NCBI RefSeq assembly: GCF_008386635.1
Contig: NZ_VUOE01000002.1
Location: forward strand, 1,191,848 to 1,255,847
Direction: 5' to 3'
Length of the DNA stretch: 64,000 bases
From: Maribacter flavus
Lineage (GTDB): Bacteria > Bacteroidota > Bacteroidia > Flavobacteriales > Flavobacteriaceae
Numbering within the stretch: the stretch's first letter is position 1; every line of letters begins with the position of its first letter. Below the pieces are notes generated by a model. It saw nothing but the letters and a program-made list of their open reading frames with translations, made no database searches and was not told the DNA's origin. The position numbers and the translations under genes are program-made. Positions 36,203 through 44,586 of the stretch are shown piece after piece.

Positions 36203-36561
36203 GATATTACCTTGTTTTTGTACTTGTACGACACCGCCAAAATCACTAAAAAGGCCACAGGCGGTAGTATTTTTGCATATTCCCCTATTACTCCATGCGA
36301 CAAGGCCGCATATACCAGATCAAAAAAGAAACCGGCATAGGCCAACTCCTTCAATTTCATCGACACTTTGGGAACGACCAATAAAATGCTTCCAATGACC
36401 TTGAACACACCAAGAATGGTAAAGAAATACAGCGGATAGCCGAGGGATGCCACATTTTCAGCAAACCCTTCGGGCTGTACAATATCCATTACCCCGCCAA
36501 GCATCATTACACCAAAAATGATCAAGGTAGCAGCCCAATATATTATATTGTCTCGTTTCAT
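36199..36561 (-). CDS. DoxX-family membrane protein
   Basis: A 120-residue protein with four hydrophobic helices (YWAATLIIFGVMMLGGVMDI, LYFFTILGVFKVIGSILLVV, LAYAGFFFDLVYAALSHGVI, ILPPVAFLVILAVSYKY), the DoxX-like pattern. Some DoxX proteins form membrane oxidoreductase complexes against oxidative stress; the role here is unknown. It overlaps the ABM gene (ATGA). Confidence 0.8.
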   Translation of the reverse strand: MKRDNIIYWAATLIIFGVMMLGGVMDIVQPEGFAENVASLGYPLYFFTILGVFKVIGSILLVVPKVSMKLKELAYAGFFFDLVYAALSHGVIGEYAKILPPVAFLVILAVSYKYKNKVIS

Positions 36562-36572
36562 ATTCTTGATAG

Positions 36573-37016
36573 TTAGTTTACAGCTTCAATCATAAATTGT
36601 TGGTTGTTGAACTCAAAAGAATCCCCTGCTCTTTTTCCCTTCAAGGCACTATAGATTGGAGCCTGTGTAGAGATGCCCAAAAAATCTCTCTTGCCGATTT
36701 TAAATGGCGGTTTTGAAACCGCGACGATCATACAACGGCCATTCACACTGACCACTGCGCCAGGTTCGACCGTATCTTTTGGTTCAAAGGAAATCTTGTT
36801 GATGGTCTCCAAGTGCTCGGCATGCACATGGGCCTGTTCTTCCAACTGGTCAGAAATTTCGATGCTTTGCCTGTGATGTGATTGGTCGTCATCATCAATG
36901 ACTTCTGTTTTGTCCAGTAAGTTTCCCGACAAAAATTCTTCGTATTTCATCTCTGCCGCATCGATATGCCGTTTCTCCAAATCGATAAGCGCCTGTTTGA
37001 TCTTGTTTTTATCCAT
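36573..37016 (-). CDS. GreA/GreB-like C-terminal domain protein
   Basis: A 147-residue protein with an N-terminal helical region and a C-terminal Gre-like beta-barrel (about 80-147; VEPGAVVSVNGRCMIVAVSK ... FLGISTQAPIYSALKGKRAG), as in transcript-cleavage and RNA-polymerase-associated factors. The N-terminal coiled coil is not a classical Gre one, so a role at the RNA polymerase secondary channel is a guess. It is the second gene of the selO operon. Confidence 0.78.
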   Translation of the reverse strand: MDKNKIKQALIDLEKRHIDAAEMKYEEFLSGNLLDKTEVIDDDDQSHHRQSIEISDQLEEQAHVHAEHLETINKISFEPKDTVEPGAVVSVNGRCMIVAVSKPPFKIGKRDFLGISTQAPIYSALKGKRAGDSFEFNNQQFMIEAVN

Positions 37017-37048
37017 TGTTCTGTATTTAAATTGTTAGTTGTCGATTT

Positions 37049-38620
37049 TTAGGAGCTGCACGATAACATGGAGCATCCCACCTTATGTCTTGCCCATTCG
37101 GGGCGTTTGGCGAACCATTTTTCGTTTTCAGGCTGCTCGTCATAGGGGTTTTTGAGCAGTTGAAACAGTTCATCCACCAATTGATATTTGCCCATGTCGG
37201 CATCGTCTATTGCCAATTGTGCCATGTAGTTGCGCAACACGTATTTCGGATTGACCTTGTTCATCGCCTCGGCTCGTTCGCTATCCCTTTTGTCTTCTTT
37301 TCGCAGACGCTTGGCATATTTTTCGAACCAATTGTGCCATTGCCTCTCAATTTTCCCTTTGATTTCGCCGGGAAGGTAAAATGCTTTTTCGACCACTTCT
37401 AACCCTTCCGACGCACTATCTTCTTTTTTGAAATCGGCAAGGTTTCTGAAGAAGATGGTCATATCGGTTTCGGAAAGTTGCAATACGTTCTCCAATTGCT
37501 CTACGAGTTTTTTGTCATCCGTATCCGAAAGGAAAAGCCCCAATTTCGATTTCATCATTTCGAGATGGGCGACCTTTACTTCCTCTTGATATTCATCCAA
37601 AATATCCTGCAACGGCTTTGTTTCCTCGATCAATGGATATAGTGCATTGGCTAATTTCAATAGATTCCAAAGTACAATCTGTGGCTGGGTGCCGTAGCGG
37701 TATCGCTTTTGCCCACTGTCGGTGGTATTGGGCGTCCAACCATGGTCGTAACCTTCCAGCCAACCATAAGGCCCGTAATCGATGGTCAACCCCAAAATGG
37801 ACATATTATCGGTATTCATCACACCGTGTACGAAACCCACGCGCTGCCAATGGATGACTATTTCCATGCTCCTTACGGCCACTTCCTTAAAGAACTTGAG
37901 ATAGGTTTCCTTGGAAGGTTCGCCCAAGTGGGGATAATGTTGCTTAATGGTAAAATCGACCAAAGCTATCAGGGTCTTTACATCTTGCTGTGCGGCCAAT
38001 ATCTCGAAATTTCCAAAACGGATGAACGACTCGGCCGTGCGACAGACGATGGCCCCTTTTTCATAGGCCGGATTGCCGTCGTAAAGCACATCCCGTAAAA
38101 CCTCATCTCCCGAAAGGGCCAATGACAAAGCCCTCGTGGTTGGCACCCCCAAATGGTGCATGGCCTCGCTACACAAATATTCCCTGATGGATGAGCGCAG
38201 TACCGCCAAGCCGTCCGCCGAACGGGAATAGGGCGTTTCCCCTGCTCCCTTTAACTGTAGGGCCCAATTCTTGCCTTGATGTTCGACCTCGCAGAGGTTT
38301 ATGGCCCTGCCATCGCCCAACTGCCCTGCCCAGCTACCAAATTGATGTCCGCCGTAGCACATCGCATACGGACTTGTATCGGGCAGTAGTTCGGTGCCCG
38401 AAAAAATGTCGAGAAACTCTTGTGATTTTGTGGTCGATGCATTCAATCCGATGGCTTCCGCCATTTCGGGCGAAACATGGATCAAGGACGGCTTTGTGGG
38501 TTTTTTAGGCACCACATACGAGAAACAGGCATTTCTGACCTGCCGTCGTGAATTTTCCAAAATCGGGTCGGCGGGCAATTGCTCGTTGAATTTATCTTTT
38601 ATATCAAGTTGTAACGTCAA
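37049..38620 (-). CDS. selO: Protein adenylyltransferase SelO (YdiU family)
   Basis: A 523-residue pseudokinase-fold enzyme that transfers AMP to protein hydroxyls, in other bacteria under redox control. Motifs are CYGGHQFGSWAGQLGDGRAI, LKGAGETPYSRSADGLAVLR, GFVHGVMNTDNMSILGLTID and a C-terminal cysteine tail (SMLSCSS), equivalent to the selenocysteine end of eukaryotic SelO. The start codon is TTG at 38620, with AAAGGAGC six bases before it and no upstream ATG. It heads the operon from 38.6 to 26 kb and has the shared promoter element upstream. Confidence 0.94.
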   Translation of the reverse strand: MTLQLDIKDKFNEQLPADPILENSRRQVRNACFSYVVPKKPTKPSLIHVSPEMAEAIGLNASTTKSQEFLDIFSGTELLPDTSPYAMCYGGHQFGSWAGQLGDGRAINLCEVEHQGKNWALQLKGAGETPYSRSADGLAVLRSSIREYLCSEAMHHLGVPTTRALSLALSGDEVLRDVLYDGNPAYEKGAIVCRTAESFIRFGNFEILAAQQDVKTLIALVDFTIKQHYPHLGEPSKETYLKFFKEVAVRSMEIVIHWQRVGFVHGVMNTDNMSILGLTIDYGPYGWLEGYDHGWTPNTTDSGQKRYRYGTQPQIVLWNLLKLANALYPLIEETKPLQDILDEYQEEVKVAHLEMMKSKLGLFLSDTDDKKLVEQLENVLQLSETDMTIFFRNLADFKKEDSASEGLEVVEKAFYLPGEIKGKIERQWHNWFEKYAKRLRKEDKRDSERAEAMNKVNPKYVLRNYMAQLAIDDADMGKYQLVDELFQLLKNPYDEQPENEKWFAKRPEWARHKVGCSMLSCSS

Positions 38621-38643
38621 AATGTGCTCCTTTCTTCTTTATT

Positions 38644-38712
38644 CAAAATTATGTTCTCCAACTGTATTCCCCCATACTGATTCTACCTGATGATTTGTAT
38701 ATTTTTCTCAAA
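38644..38712 (-). promoter_or_regulatory. selO operon promoter with shared regulatory element
   Basis: The 20-bp element ATTTGTATATTTTTCTCAAA (38693-38712, written on the plus strand) is followed toward selO, after 41 bases, by the Bacteroidota minus-7 box TAATTTTG on the minus strand (CAAAATTA, 38644-38651). The same element, 19 of 20 bases alike, and the same spacing occur before msrB (45100-45168). There is no clear minus-33 TTTG, consistent with an activated promoter. Confidence 0.75.
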
Positions 38713-38777
38713 CTTACAAATGTTAGCTGTGCAAAGTGCCCAATACGATAACTTCGGTCTTGTTTATTTCTGCCATT

Positions 38778-40034
38778 TTAGTTTTCAATCAATGCTACGG
38801 CACCCAAGCCACCATCGGCACATACACTGACAAGGGCCTTTTTGCCTTTGCCCATTTGGTGCAATTCCTTTATGGTTTGGCTCAAGATTCTAGCTCCGGT
38901 CGCCCCAAAAGGATGGCCAATGGCAATACTGCTTCCATTGGGATTCAATTTTTCAATCGGAAACTTGCCCATTTCACTCGCAGTCCCCACTTTTTTCAAA
39001 TGGGTCTTGTTTTCCAAATTAGAAATCGTGGAAAGTACTTGTGATGCAAAAGCTTCGTGTATTTCCCAAAGGTCGACATCGTCATAGGTGAGGTTGTTGC
39101 GTTCCAACAAACGTGGAATCGCAAAACTTGGCGACATTAAGATTCCTTCCTCTTCAATATTTACACCGGCCATTTCCCAATCTACCAATTGGGCTTTATA
39201 GCCGGTTTTTAATTCGTCGATACGGTCTTTACCGGCGACCCAAACCCCTGCGGCCCCATCGGTAAATAAGGTAGAGTTACCTGCTGTGAGCGTACCATTA
39301 CCCGATTTTCTGTCAAAGACTGGCTTTAGGGTGCCCAACTTCTCAAGCGATGTGTTTTTTCTCGGGATCAAATCCTCCAAAACATTAAAGGCAGGAAACA
39401 CCAAGTCTTCAAAAAAGCCTTTCTCTTTTGCCTTAAAGTAATTTTGATGGCTCCTTAACGCAAGTTTGTCTTGGGCTTCACGGTCAATATTTAAGCGTTG
39501 TGCGGTAATTTCGGCATGTTGCCCCATGCTTTTTCCCGTAACCCGATTGACTCCCGGCGGAATGTACAGTTTGAACTTGAACAGACCTCCGAGCCATTTC
39601 AGTTTATTGAAAAATCCTTTCAATTTCGGGAAGCGTTTTATCCATTTTGAGGTTTTGTTCGACAACCCCATTTGCACATTCGACATGCTCTCCACACCGC
39701 CAGCGATTCCCACTTCAGTGTCTTTTAACATGGATGCCAATTGCAGGGTAGATAGTAAGCTTGTGCTACATGCCATAGTGGTCGTAAACGCAATGGTCTC
39801 GTCGTTTACTTCAGACTCCAAAACCGCATCGCGGGCAATATTGCTGTATTCCAAATTCGGAACGACCGTACCCCAGGCCACATAGTCTGGGTTAAGTTGT
39901 TCTTTGCGTTTCATCTGGTTCAATACCGCTACTGACAGGTCTACGGCACCAATGCTTTCCAACTCCTTATTTTCTTTCACAAAGGGTGTACGCAGGCCCG
40001 ATGCGAGCCATATTTCTTTTTTACTATTGTTCAT
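38778..40034 (-). CDS. Acetyl-CoA acyltransferase (thiolase)
   Basis: A 418-residue thiolase with both catalytic cysteines: TTTMACSTSLLST (nucleophile, N-terminal domain) and VSVCADGGLGAV near the end. The histidine is in SSIAIGHPFGATGARIL and the asparagine/histidine motif in WEIHEAFA. It cleaves or forms 3-ketoacyl-CoA; a beta-oxidation-like role is likely but other acyl-CoA are possible. It is the last gene of the msrB operon, immediately upstream of the selO promoter. Confidence 0.94.
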   Translation of the reverse strand: MNNSKKEIWLASGLRTPFVKENKELESIGAVDLSVAVLNQMKRKEQLNPDYVAWGTVVPNLEYSNIARDAVLESEVNDETIAFTTTMACSTSLLSTLQLASMLKDTEVGIAGGVESMSNVQMGLSNKTSKWIKRFPKLKGFFNKLKWLGGLFKFKLYIPPGVNRVTGKSMGQHAEITAQRLNIDREAQDKLALRSHQNYFKAKEKGFFEDLVFPAFNVLEDLIPRKNTSLEKLGTLKPVFDRKSGNGTLTAGNSTLFTDGAAGVWVAGKDRIDELKTGYKAQLVDWEMAGVNIEEEGILMSPSFAIPRLLERNNLTYDDVDLWEIHEAFASQVLSTISNLENKTHLKKVGTASEMGKFPIEKLNPNGSSIAIGHPFGATGARILSQTIKELHQMGKGKKALVSVCADGGLGAVALIEN

Positions 40035-40068
40035 TTGCCTTACTTTTAGTTGTCAAAATTCTTTTTGT

Positions 40069-40623
40069 TTGAAAAAGCCTACCATCCCCAATTGGATACT
40101 TGAGGCCCGAAACAAATGGACCTACCGCGGTCAAAAAAGACCACCTTTTGCCATTGAGCCTAAAGCAGGACAGGTTTCCGTCTGGGACTTTCCGAGACCG
40201 CCAAGCGTTACCTTGGTCGATGCTGTCGTTCGTGTATTTTTTGAGGATACACTTTTGGCAAAAACCGATGGTTGTTTGGCCGTAAAGGAAACAGCCAATC
40301 CGCCGACCTACTATATTCCCCCGCATGATGTGGACTTCGACCAGTTGGTCGAAATCGATACCACCTCATGGTGCGAATGGAAAGGTAAGGCCGGGTATTG
40401 GGCCCTGAAACAGAGCCCAAAATCTCCAATTGCGTGGGATTATCCCAATCCGTTTGACGAATATGAACAATTGACAAAGTATCTTGCCTTTTATCCACAT
40501 CGCCTGCGCTGCTTTATCGGCGATGAGCAGATCACGCCCCAAGACAGTACCATCTATGCTGGCTGGATCACCAAAGACCTTGTGGGGCCTTTTAAAGGCC
40601 AGCCCGGTTCAGAAAACTGGTAA
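40069..40623 (+). CDS. DUF427 domain protein (long form)
   Basis: The only plus-strand gene of the cargo. It starts at a TTG at 40069 (MKKPTIPNWILEARNKWTYR by initiation) and runs 184 residues. The DUF427-type segments are VFFEDTLLAKTDGCLAVKET, then STIYAGWITKDLVGPFKG, so it is a longer duplicated-domain form than the gene at 31499. The open frame to 39904 upstream overlaps the divergent thiolase and is rejected. It converges with trxA. Function unknown. Confidence 0.78.
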   Translation: MKKPTIPNWILEARNKWTYRGQKRPPFAIEPKAGQVSVWDFPRPPSVTLVDAVVRVFFEDTLLAKTDGCLAVKETANPPTYYIPPHDVDFDQLVEIDTTSWCEWKGKAGYWALKQSPKSPIAWDYPNPFDEYEQLTKYLAFYPHRLRCFIGDEQITPQDSTIYAGWITKDLVGPFKGQPGSENW

Positions 40624-40631
40624 GGAATTGC

Positions 40632-40928
40632 TTATGCGTTTTCTTCAAGTAATTTTACCAGTTCTTTTTTTTGTAATACGCCCGACTGCCTGAACAATTG
40701 TTCACCATCTTTAAAAATCATCAGTGTTGGGACACCTCGCACTTGATACTTGGCTGCCAGTTCTTGATTTTTATCAACATCTATTTTTAGAATGGATGCA
40801 TTTTCGCCTACTTCCTTTTTAACATCGTCCAGTATTGGATGCATGAGTTGGCATGGGCCACACCAAGTGGCATAAAAATCTACCAGTACTGGTTTATCTC
40901 CCTTTATAAGTTCTGAAAAATTTGACAT
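40632..40928 (-). CDS. trxA: Thioredoxin
   Basis: A 98-residue classical thioredoxin with WCGPC (C23/C26) in FYATWCGPCQLMHP and cis-proline in RGVPTLMIFKDG. It would supply electrons to the Msr enzymes encoded around it. It is the third gene upstream of the DUF427 and thiolase genes on the minus strand. No thioredoxin reductase is in the island, so it must use the host reductase. Confidence 0.96.
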   Translation of the reverse strand: MSNFSELIKGDKPVLVDFYATWCGPCQLMHPILDDVKKEVGENASILKIDVDKNQELAAKYQVRGVPTLMIFKDGEQLFRQSGVLQKKELVKLLEENA

Positions 40929-40945
40929 AGTATTTCTTTTTTAAA

Positions 40946-41854
40946 TTAAAAACCCCAAGATGTTTCAACATCTTCTAAATATTGTTTGCTTTTTCCGGCT
41001 ACGCCGATCCCTTTAGAAACCTCACTAAAAATACCTGCCTGTTTCGGGCTTAAATAGCCGTTTGGGTTTCTTCGATAAGGGATTGCCAAGTTGATTCTGG
41101 CCCTTTGTGCCTTGCTCAATGGTAAATATTTATAGGGCGATTTTGACAAATAGTATTGCGGCCTTTTATCAATTTTATACTCTTGATGATTGCCGATGAC
41201 AAAAAAGCCTTCTTGGGCCGCATAACTATCAAGCTCTGCTACCGATGCTATAGACTCGTCGTAAAACACTTTTACAACCTCCAATCCATTAATCCAACCT
41301 GCTTCCGTATACTTTATTGCTGGGTGCTGCATCAAAGTGGTTTCCCCAGACCAAAAGCAAGGGGTCTCGTATATGGTTTGTTTATAATAACCATATTGCA
41401 TTTTTAAGTCATCACCTAACAATTGTGCATATTTAGGAATAGGTTTCCCTAAAGCAGTTAGTGTTTCAACCAATTTATTATACATACCCAATGGATGATA
41501 ATTATTGGCCAACTTTGGAATGATATCCTGACCATTTTCGTTCACAAAATGTGCAACTGGATTGTTCCATGAGGGCTCTTGGTAAAGATTCAAGATATCT
41601 TGATCGGCCCCGGGTCTGTTGTTATAGATTGCCAATGGTACAAATTCGTTTTCTATGAACTCGACCATTAAAGGATGCGACAAAACATCCCTACCATAGT
41701 TGACACAGGTACTGCATCCGGGAATCTCTTGAAAAAACAGCAACACCGGTTTTTGGGTAAGACCGCTCTGGTCAAGGGCGTCTTTATAGTCTCTAAGCCA
41801 AGTAACTTTTCCCAGCTCTATATTTTGGTCTTTTGGATTTGTCAATACCAACAT
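40946..41854 (-). CDS. Thioredoxin-like protein fused to an MsrA-like CFW domain (VPGUxxT-like)
   Basis: A 302-residue protein. An N-terminal thioredoxin-like domain (about 15-150) carries IPGCSTC (C47/C50), which resembles the VPGUxxT family of (seleno)proteins with Cys. A C-terminal domain (about 155-300) has TPCFWSGETTLMQHPA (C166), then EAGWINGLEVVKVFYDES, the hallmarks of the MsrA active site, although shortened and diverged. It may be a self-contained methionine-sulfoxide reductase with its own electron donor. This joint reading is by eye and the activity is inferred. Confidence 0.65.
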   Translation of the reverse strand: MLVLTNPKDQNIELGKVTWLRDYKDALDQSGLTQKPVLLFFQEIPGCSTCVNYGRDVLSHPLMVEFIENEFVPLAIYNNRPGADQDILNLYQEPSWNNPVAHFVNENGQDIIPKLANNYHPLGMYNKLVETLTALGKPIPKYAQLLGDDLKMQYGYYKQTIYETPCFWSGETTLMQHPAIKYTEAGWINGLEVVKVFYDESIASVAELDSYAAQEGFFVIGNHQEYKIDKRPQYYLSKSPYKYLPLSKAQRARINLAIPYRRNPNGYLSPKQAGIFSEVSKGIGVAGKSKQYLEDVETSWGF

Positions 41855-41953
41855 AATTCTTTTCCTTTCTTTAATTGGAATGCTCCTTGCGCCCCGTCAT
41901 CATCATTCATCTCCATAACATCAGGGGCACAAGAAGATTCCCATCTTAGCGAC

Positions 41954-42832
41954 TTAAAGTGCTTCGTTAATGTTCAATAATTCTTCAGCGGTGCTCTTTT
42001 CGCCAGTGGTAAACAAGGCGTGTATCAGATTGTTCATGACCCTTTTCACGATGGCCACATTGGTTGCGGGCAAAAGGTCTTTATCCTTTAGGTCATAAGG
42101 AATGGTCGACAGCAGGGCGTCAAAATCCTCATTATTGATCATCAGTCCATTGTTGAACGGATCCACGAGAAAATCGACTTTGCGCATCACGGAACCGTCG
42201 GTAACACCTTCTTTGGTAAAATGCTCATTAACGTAGCCCAATATAAAATGCCCTGGAGAGTTGATGCCCACCAACGGAATGTTCAAACGTTCGGCAACTA
42301 AGAGATATATGACCGACAATCCGATAGGATTACTAATACGGTTTTCAAAAACTTTGTTGATAAATGAATTATTTATTGCCGAATAGTTGTGCGTATTGCC
42401 GTTAAAGCCAAAATCGTACAAAATTGTCTGGTTCAATAGATGTACGATCTGCACATCGGTTTTTCCCTCCAATTTATCTTTTAAGACGGCAACCATGTCA
42501 TTTATGGTTTTCTCGATTTCGGCCTTATCGAAATTCGGATATCCGTATTTTGCGATCAGCAATAGGCCTTCCAACAAATCATCGGAACGGAACTCTTTCC
42601 AATTGTTGAGGTCCTTATTCAGTTTCGCCAATTTCAATTCGTCAAGAATTTGCGCTATCCTCTCTTTTTGTAAATCGCTCTCACTCTCGTCGAATGCCGT
42701 TTGCAGATGTGGTATACCATCATCTCCCAAAAAGATTATGGTCTGATGAATTTCATTATAAATGACCTCGCTAGGGTCCTCCAACAGACTTATGAGCGCT
42801 TTTATACTTGAGTGGTCCAATGTTTTCATCAT
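41954..42832 (-). CDS. Transglutaminase-like (SirB1-type) protein
   Basis: A 292-residue protein with an N-terminal helical region (about 1-95) and a transglutaminase-like core (about 105-260): ISNPIGLSVIYLLVAERLNI with the Ser/Cys-equivalent region lacking a clear Cys, SPGHFILGYVNE (His) and VDPFNNGLMI (Asp). It belongs to the SirB1/transglutaminase-core-2 group of often inactive homologues. The role is unknown. Ribosome site AAAGGAG precedes the ATG at 42832. Confidence 0.82.
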   Translation of the reverse strand: MMKTLDHSSIKALISLLEDPSEVIYNEIHQTIIFLGDDGIPHLQTAFDESESDLQKERIAQILDELKLAKLNKDLNNWKEFRSDDLLEGLLLIAKYGYPNFDKAEIEKTINDMVAVLKDKLEGKTDVQIVHLLNQTILYDFGFNGNTHNYSAINNSFINKVFENRISNPIGLSVIYLLVAERLNIPLVGINSPGHFILGYVNEHFTKEGVTDGSVMRKVDFLVDPFNNGLMINNEDFDALLSTIPYDLKDKDLLPATNVAIVKRVMNNLIHALFTTGEKSTAEELLNINEAL

Positions 42833-42849
42833 GTAACTCCTTTCTTGTT

Positions 42850-43383
42850 TTATTCAATTATATCTTTCCATTTCGGATCACGGTTTTTTACGGCCCTGAT
42901 ATAGGTGCACACAGCAACCGCCTTATACCCTTCTTCGGTCAGTTTTTCAAAGGTTTTCAACACCAGTTCTTTGCCGATGCCGCGCCCTCTCAATTGATAG
43001 GGCACTTCGGAATGTACGAGGTACATTTTACCATCGCGCAAATTGTACTCTACCCTTGCTTCTTCCCCATTGATGTCCATAGTGAACTTTTGGGCTTCTT
43101 TATCGTGTTTTATTTCCAGCATACTCGGTATCAATTTATGGAGCCATTTAAATAGCTCATCTTTATACGGATTTCTTAATTTTTTGCTGCCAATGGTTAT
43201 GGTCGGGAAGTTCAACTTTCCGTTGGTGTACAGACCTCGCAGTTCACTCGCATGACCCTCATCGGCTTCGACATCCAAAAATGCAAAGGGCAGACGGGTG
43301 CTTTCAAGCACCAACTGGTAATAACGTGTCTTGTGACAGCCGTCTGCCCCGTACAGTTTTATTTCAGGAACGTTTCGCAACAT
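42850..43383 (-). CDS. Glutaredoxin-N-acetyltransferase (NATD1-like) fusion
   Basis: A 177-residue fusion. Residues about 5-85 are glutaredoxin-like with GCHKTRYYQ (CxxT monothiol form) and a cis-proline in FPTITIGS. Residues 90-177 are a compact GNAT domain (MDINGEEARVEYNLRDGKMY, VHSEVPYQLRGRGIGKELVL). The Grx may reduce a protein that the acetyltransferase then handles; that link is speculation. The fusion is uncommon as far as I know. Confidence 0.8.
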   Translation of the reverse strand: MLRNVPEIKLYGADGCHKTRYYQLVLESTRLPFAFLDVEADEGHASELRGLYTNGKLNFPTITIGSKKLRNPYKDELFKWLHKLIPSMLEIKHDKEAQKFTMDINGEEARVEYNLRDGKMYLVHSEVPYQLRGRGIGKELVLKTFEKLTEEGYKAVAVCTYIRAVKNRDPKWKDIIE

Positions 43384-43872
43384 TTATTCAACACTTTTCA
43401 AAACTTGAATCGCGGCATCGGCGTTCAAATGAAAATCGGCGAACACCACATTGTTGTTTTGATCGATCAAAATGAACCATGGGGTACCCCCCGTACGGTA
43501 ATTGGTCATGATGTTCGACCTGGATTCGCCGTCATCTCCGGCATCATGCGCAAAGGGAATTTTAAGATCGTACTGTTTTTGGGTCTCGATCATTTTTTCA
43601 TAGGTATTGGCATGGTGGCCTTCAAAAACGGTTTGTACGGCCAAAAAAGCTACTTTGTCGTTACCTTCCAAAGCATCGACCATTTTTTTCAAATCAGGCA
43701 GCCCCTTGCTATGGCAACCGGGGCACCAACTTTGAAAACAGTACACTACTTTGAATTTTCCATCAAAATCGGACAGTTTGATCTGATCCGTTTTGTTGCC
43801 TTTGGCATCGATCCAGTCCTTGACATCGAATTCAGGTGCTTTGAACACTTTATTTTCTACTGTTTCTTTCAT
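43384..43872 (-). CDS. TlpA-like thioredoxin-fold protein
   Basis: A thioredoxin-fold protein of 162 residues from the ATG at 43872, which has the strong upstream site AAAGAAAGGAAATAAAA. It carries a CPGC motif (QSWCPGCHSKGLPDLKK), GGTPWFILIDQNNN (cis-Pro) and FDGKFKVVYCF. A longer frame to 43947 adds 25 residues that look like a signal peptide (MRILISLLVYWVFFAHA), so a periplasmic form cannot be excluded. It directly precedes the Grx-GNAT gene. Confidence 0.8.
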   Translation of the reverse strand: MKETVENKVFKAPEFDVKDWIDAKGNKTDQIKLSDFDGKFKVVYCFQSWCPGCHSKGLPDLKKMVDALEGNDKVAFLAVQTVFEGHHANTYEKMIETQKQYDLKIPFAHDAGDDGESRSNIMTNYRTGGTPWFILIDQNNNVVFADFHLNADAAIQVLKSVE

Positions 43873-43961
43873 TTTTATTTCCTTTCTTTTGTCTTGGGCA
43901 TGGGCAAAGAACACCCAGTACACCAAGAGGCTTATTAAAATTCTCATTGTTGTTTTAAGTG

Positions 43962-43996
43962 ACCTGCCGAGGGGTGGGTCACACCCCTTTGCAGGT
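43962..43996 (-). other. Intercistronic two-part hairpin
   Basis: Nested stems ACCTGC / GCAGGT and AGGGGTG / CACCCCT sit between the third msrA and the TlpA-like gene. There is no T run on either strand, so it is likely a transcript-processing or attenuation structure. Confidence 0.55.
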
Positions 43997-44037
43997 TATA
44001 TAGTGTGGAACTTTAGTACTGAAAAGTTCTCGAAGAA

Positions 44038-44568
44038 TTAAGCAGCCTTTAATTTATCGGCATACATCTTTCGCAGTTTGTTCAGCTTCGGCGTAATCAC
44101 TAAGCTACAATACCCTTGGCTGCTATTTTCATTGTAGTAATTTTGATGATAGTCCTCAGCGGCATAAAATATTTCCGCAGGGCTCACTTCGGTCACGATT
44201 TTATTATCAAAATAAGGGTTCAACTGTTTGATTACTTGATCAATGATCTCTTTTTGTTCGTCATTGTGATAATAGACGACCGACCTGTATTGCGTACCCA
44301 CATCTGCCCCTTGTTTGTTGAGCGTAGTAGGATCATGTGTGGTCATAAAAATGACAAGTAACTCTTCGTAGCTGATCACTTTGGGATCAAAGGTGACCTT
44401 GACCACTTCTGCATGTCCGGTTCGGCCAGAGCAAATTTCTCTGTACGTCGGGTGACCGGGACAATCGCCTCCGCTATACCCAGATACTACTTTTTCAACT
44501 CCTTTTACTTGTTGAAAGATGGCTTCTACACACCAGAAGCAGCCACCTCCTACGGTCATTACTTCCAT
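44038..44568 (-). CDS. msrA: Peptide-methionine (S)-S-oxide reductase, third of three (canonical)
   Basis: A 176-residue canonical MsrA. The active site is GGGCFWCVEAIFQQVKGVE (C10), then SGYSGGDCPGHPTYREICSG and the loop RTGHAEVVKVTFDP. The end YHQNYYNENSSQGYCSLV has the resolving cysteine. It pairs with msrB upstream, 18 bases away, the classical msrA-msrB arrangement. It repairs the S-epimer of methionine sulfoxide with thioredoxin. Confidence 0.97.
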   Translation of the reverse strand: MEVMTVGGGCFWCVEAIFQQVKGVEKVVSGYSGGDCPGHPTYREICSGRTGHAEVVKVTFDPKVISYEELLVIFMTTHDPTTLNKQGADVGTQYRSVVYYHNDEQKEIIDQVIKQLNPYFDNKIVTEVSPAEIFYAAEDYHQNYYNENSSQGYCSLVITPKLNKLRKMYADKLKAA

Positions 44569-44586
44569 TTTATTGCCTTTCTTTTA

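Noticed and set aside
39904..40068. N-terminal extension of the long DUF427 frame
   Set aside because: It overlaps the divergent thiolase start; the recognisable protein begins at the TTG at 40069.
43962..43996. Rho-independent terminator between msrA and the TlpA-like gene
   Set aside because: The stem has no T run on the minus strand, and the downstream genes have no promoter of their own, so it is not called a terminator.
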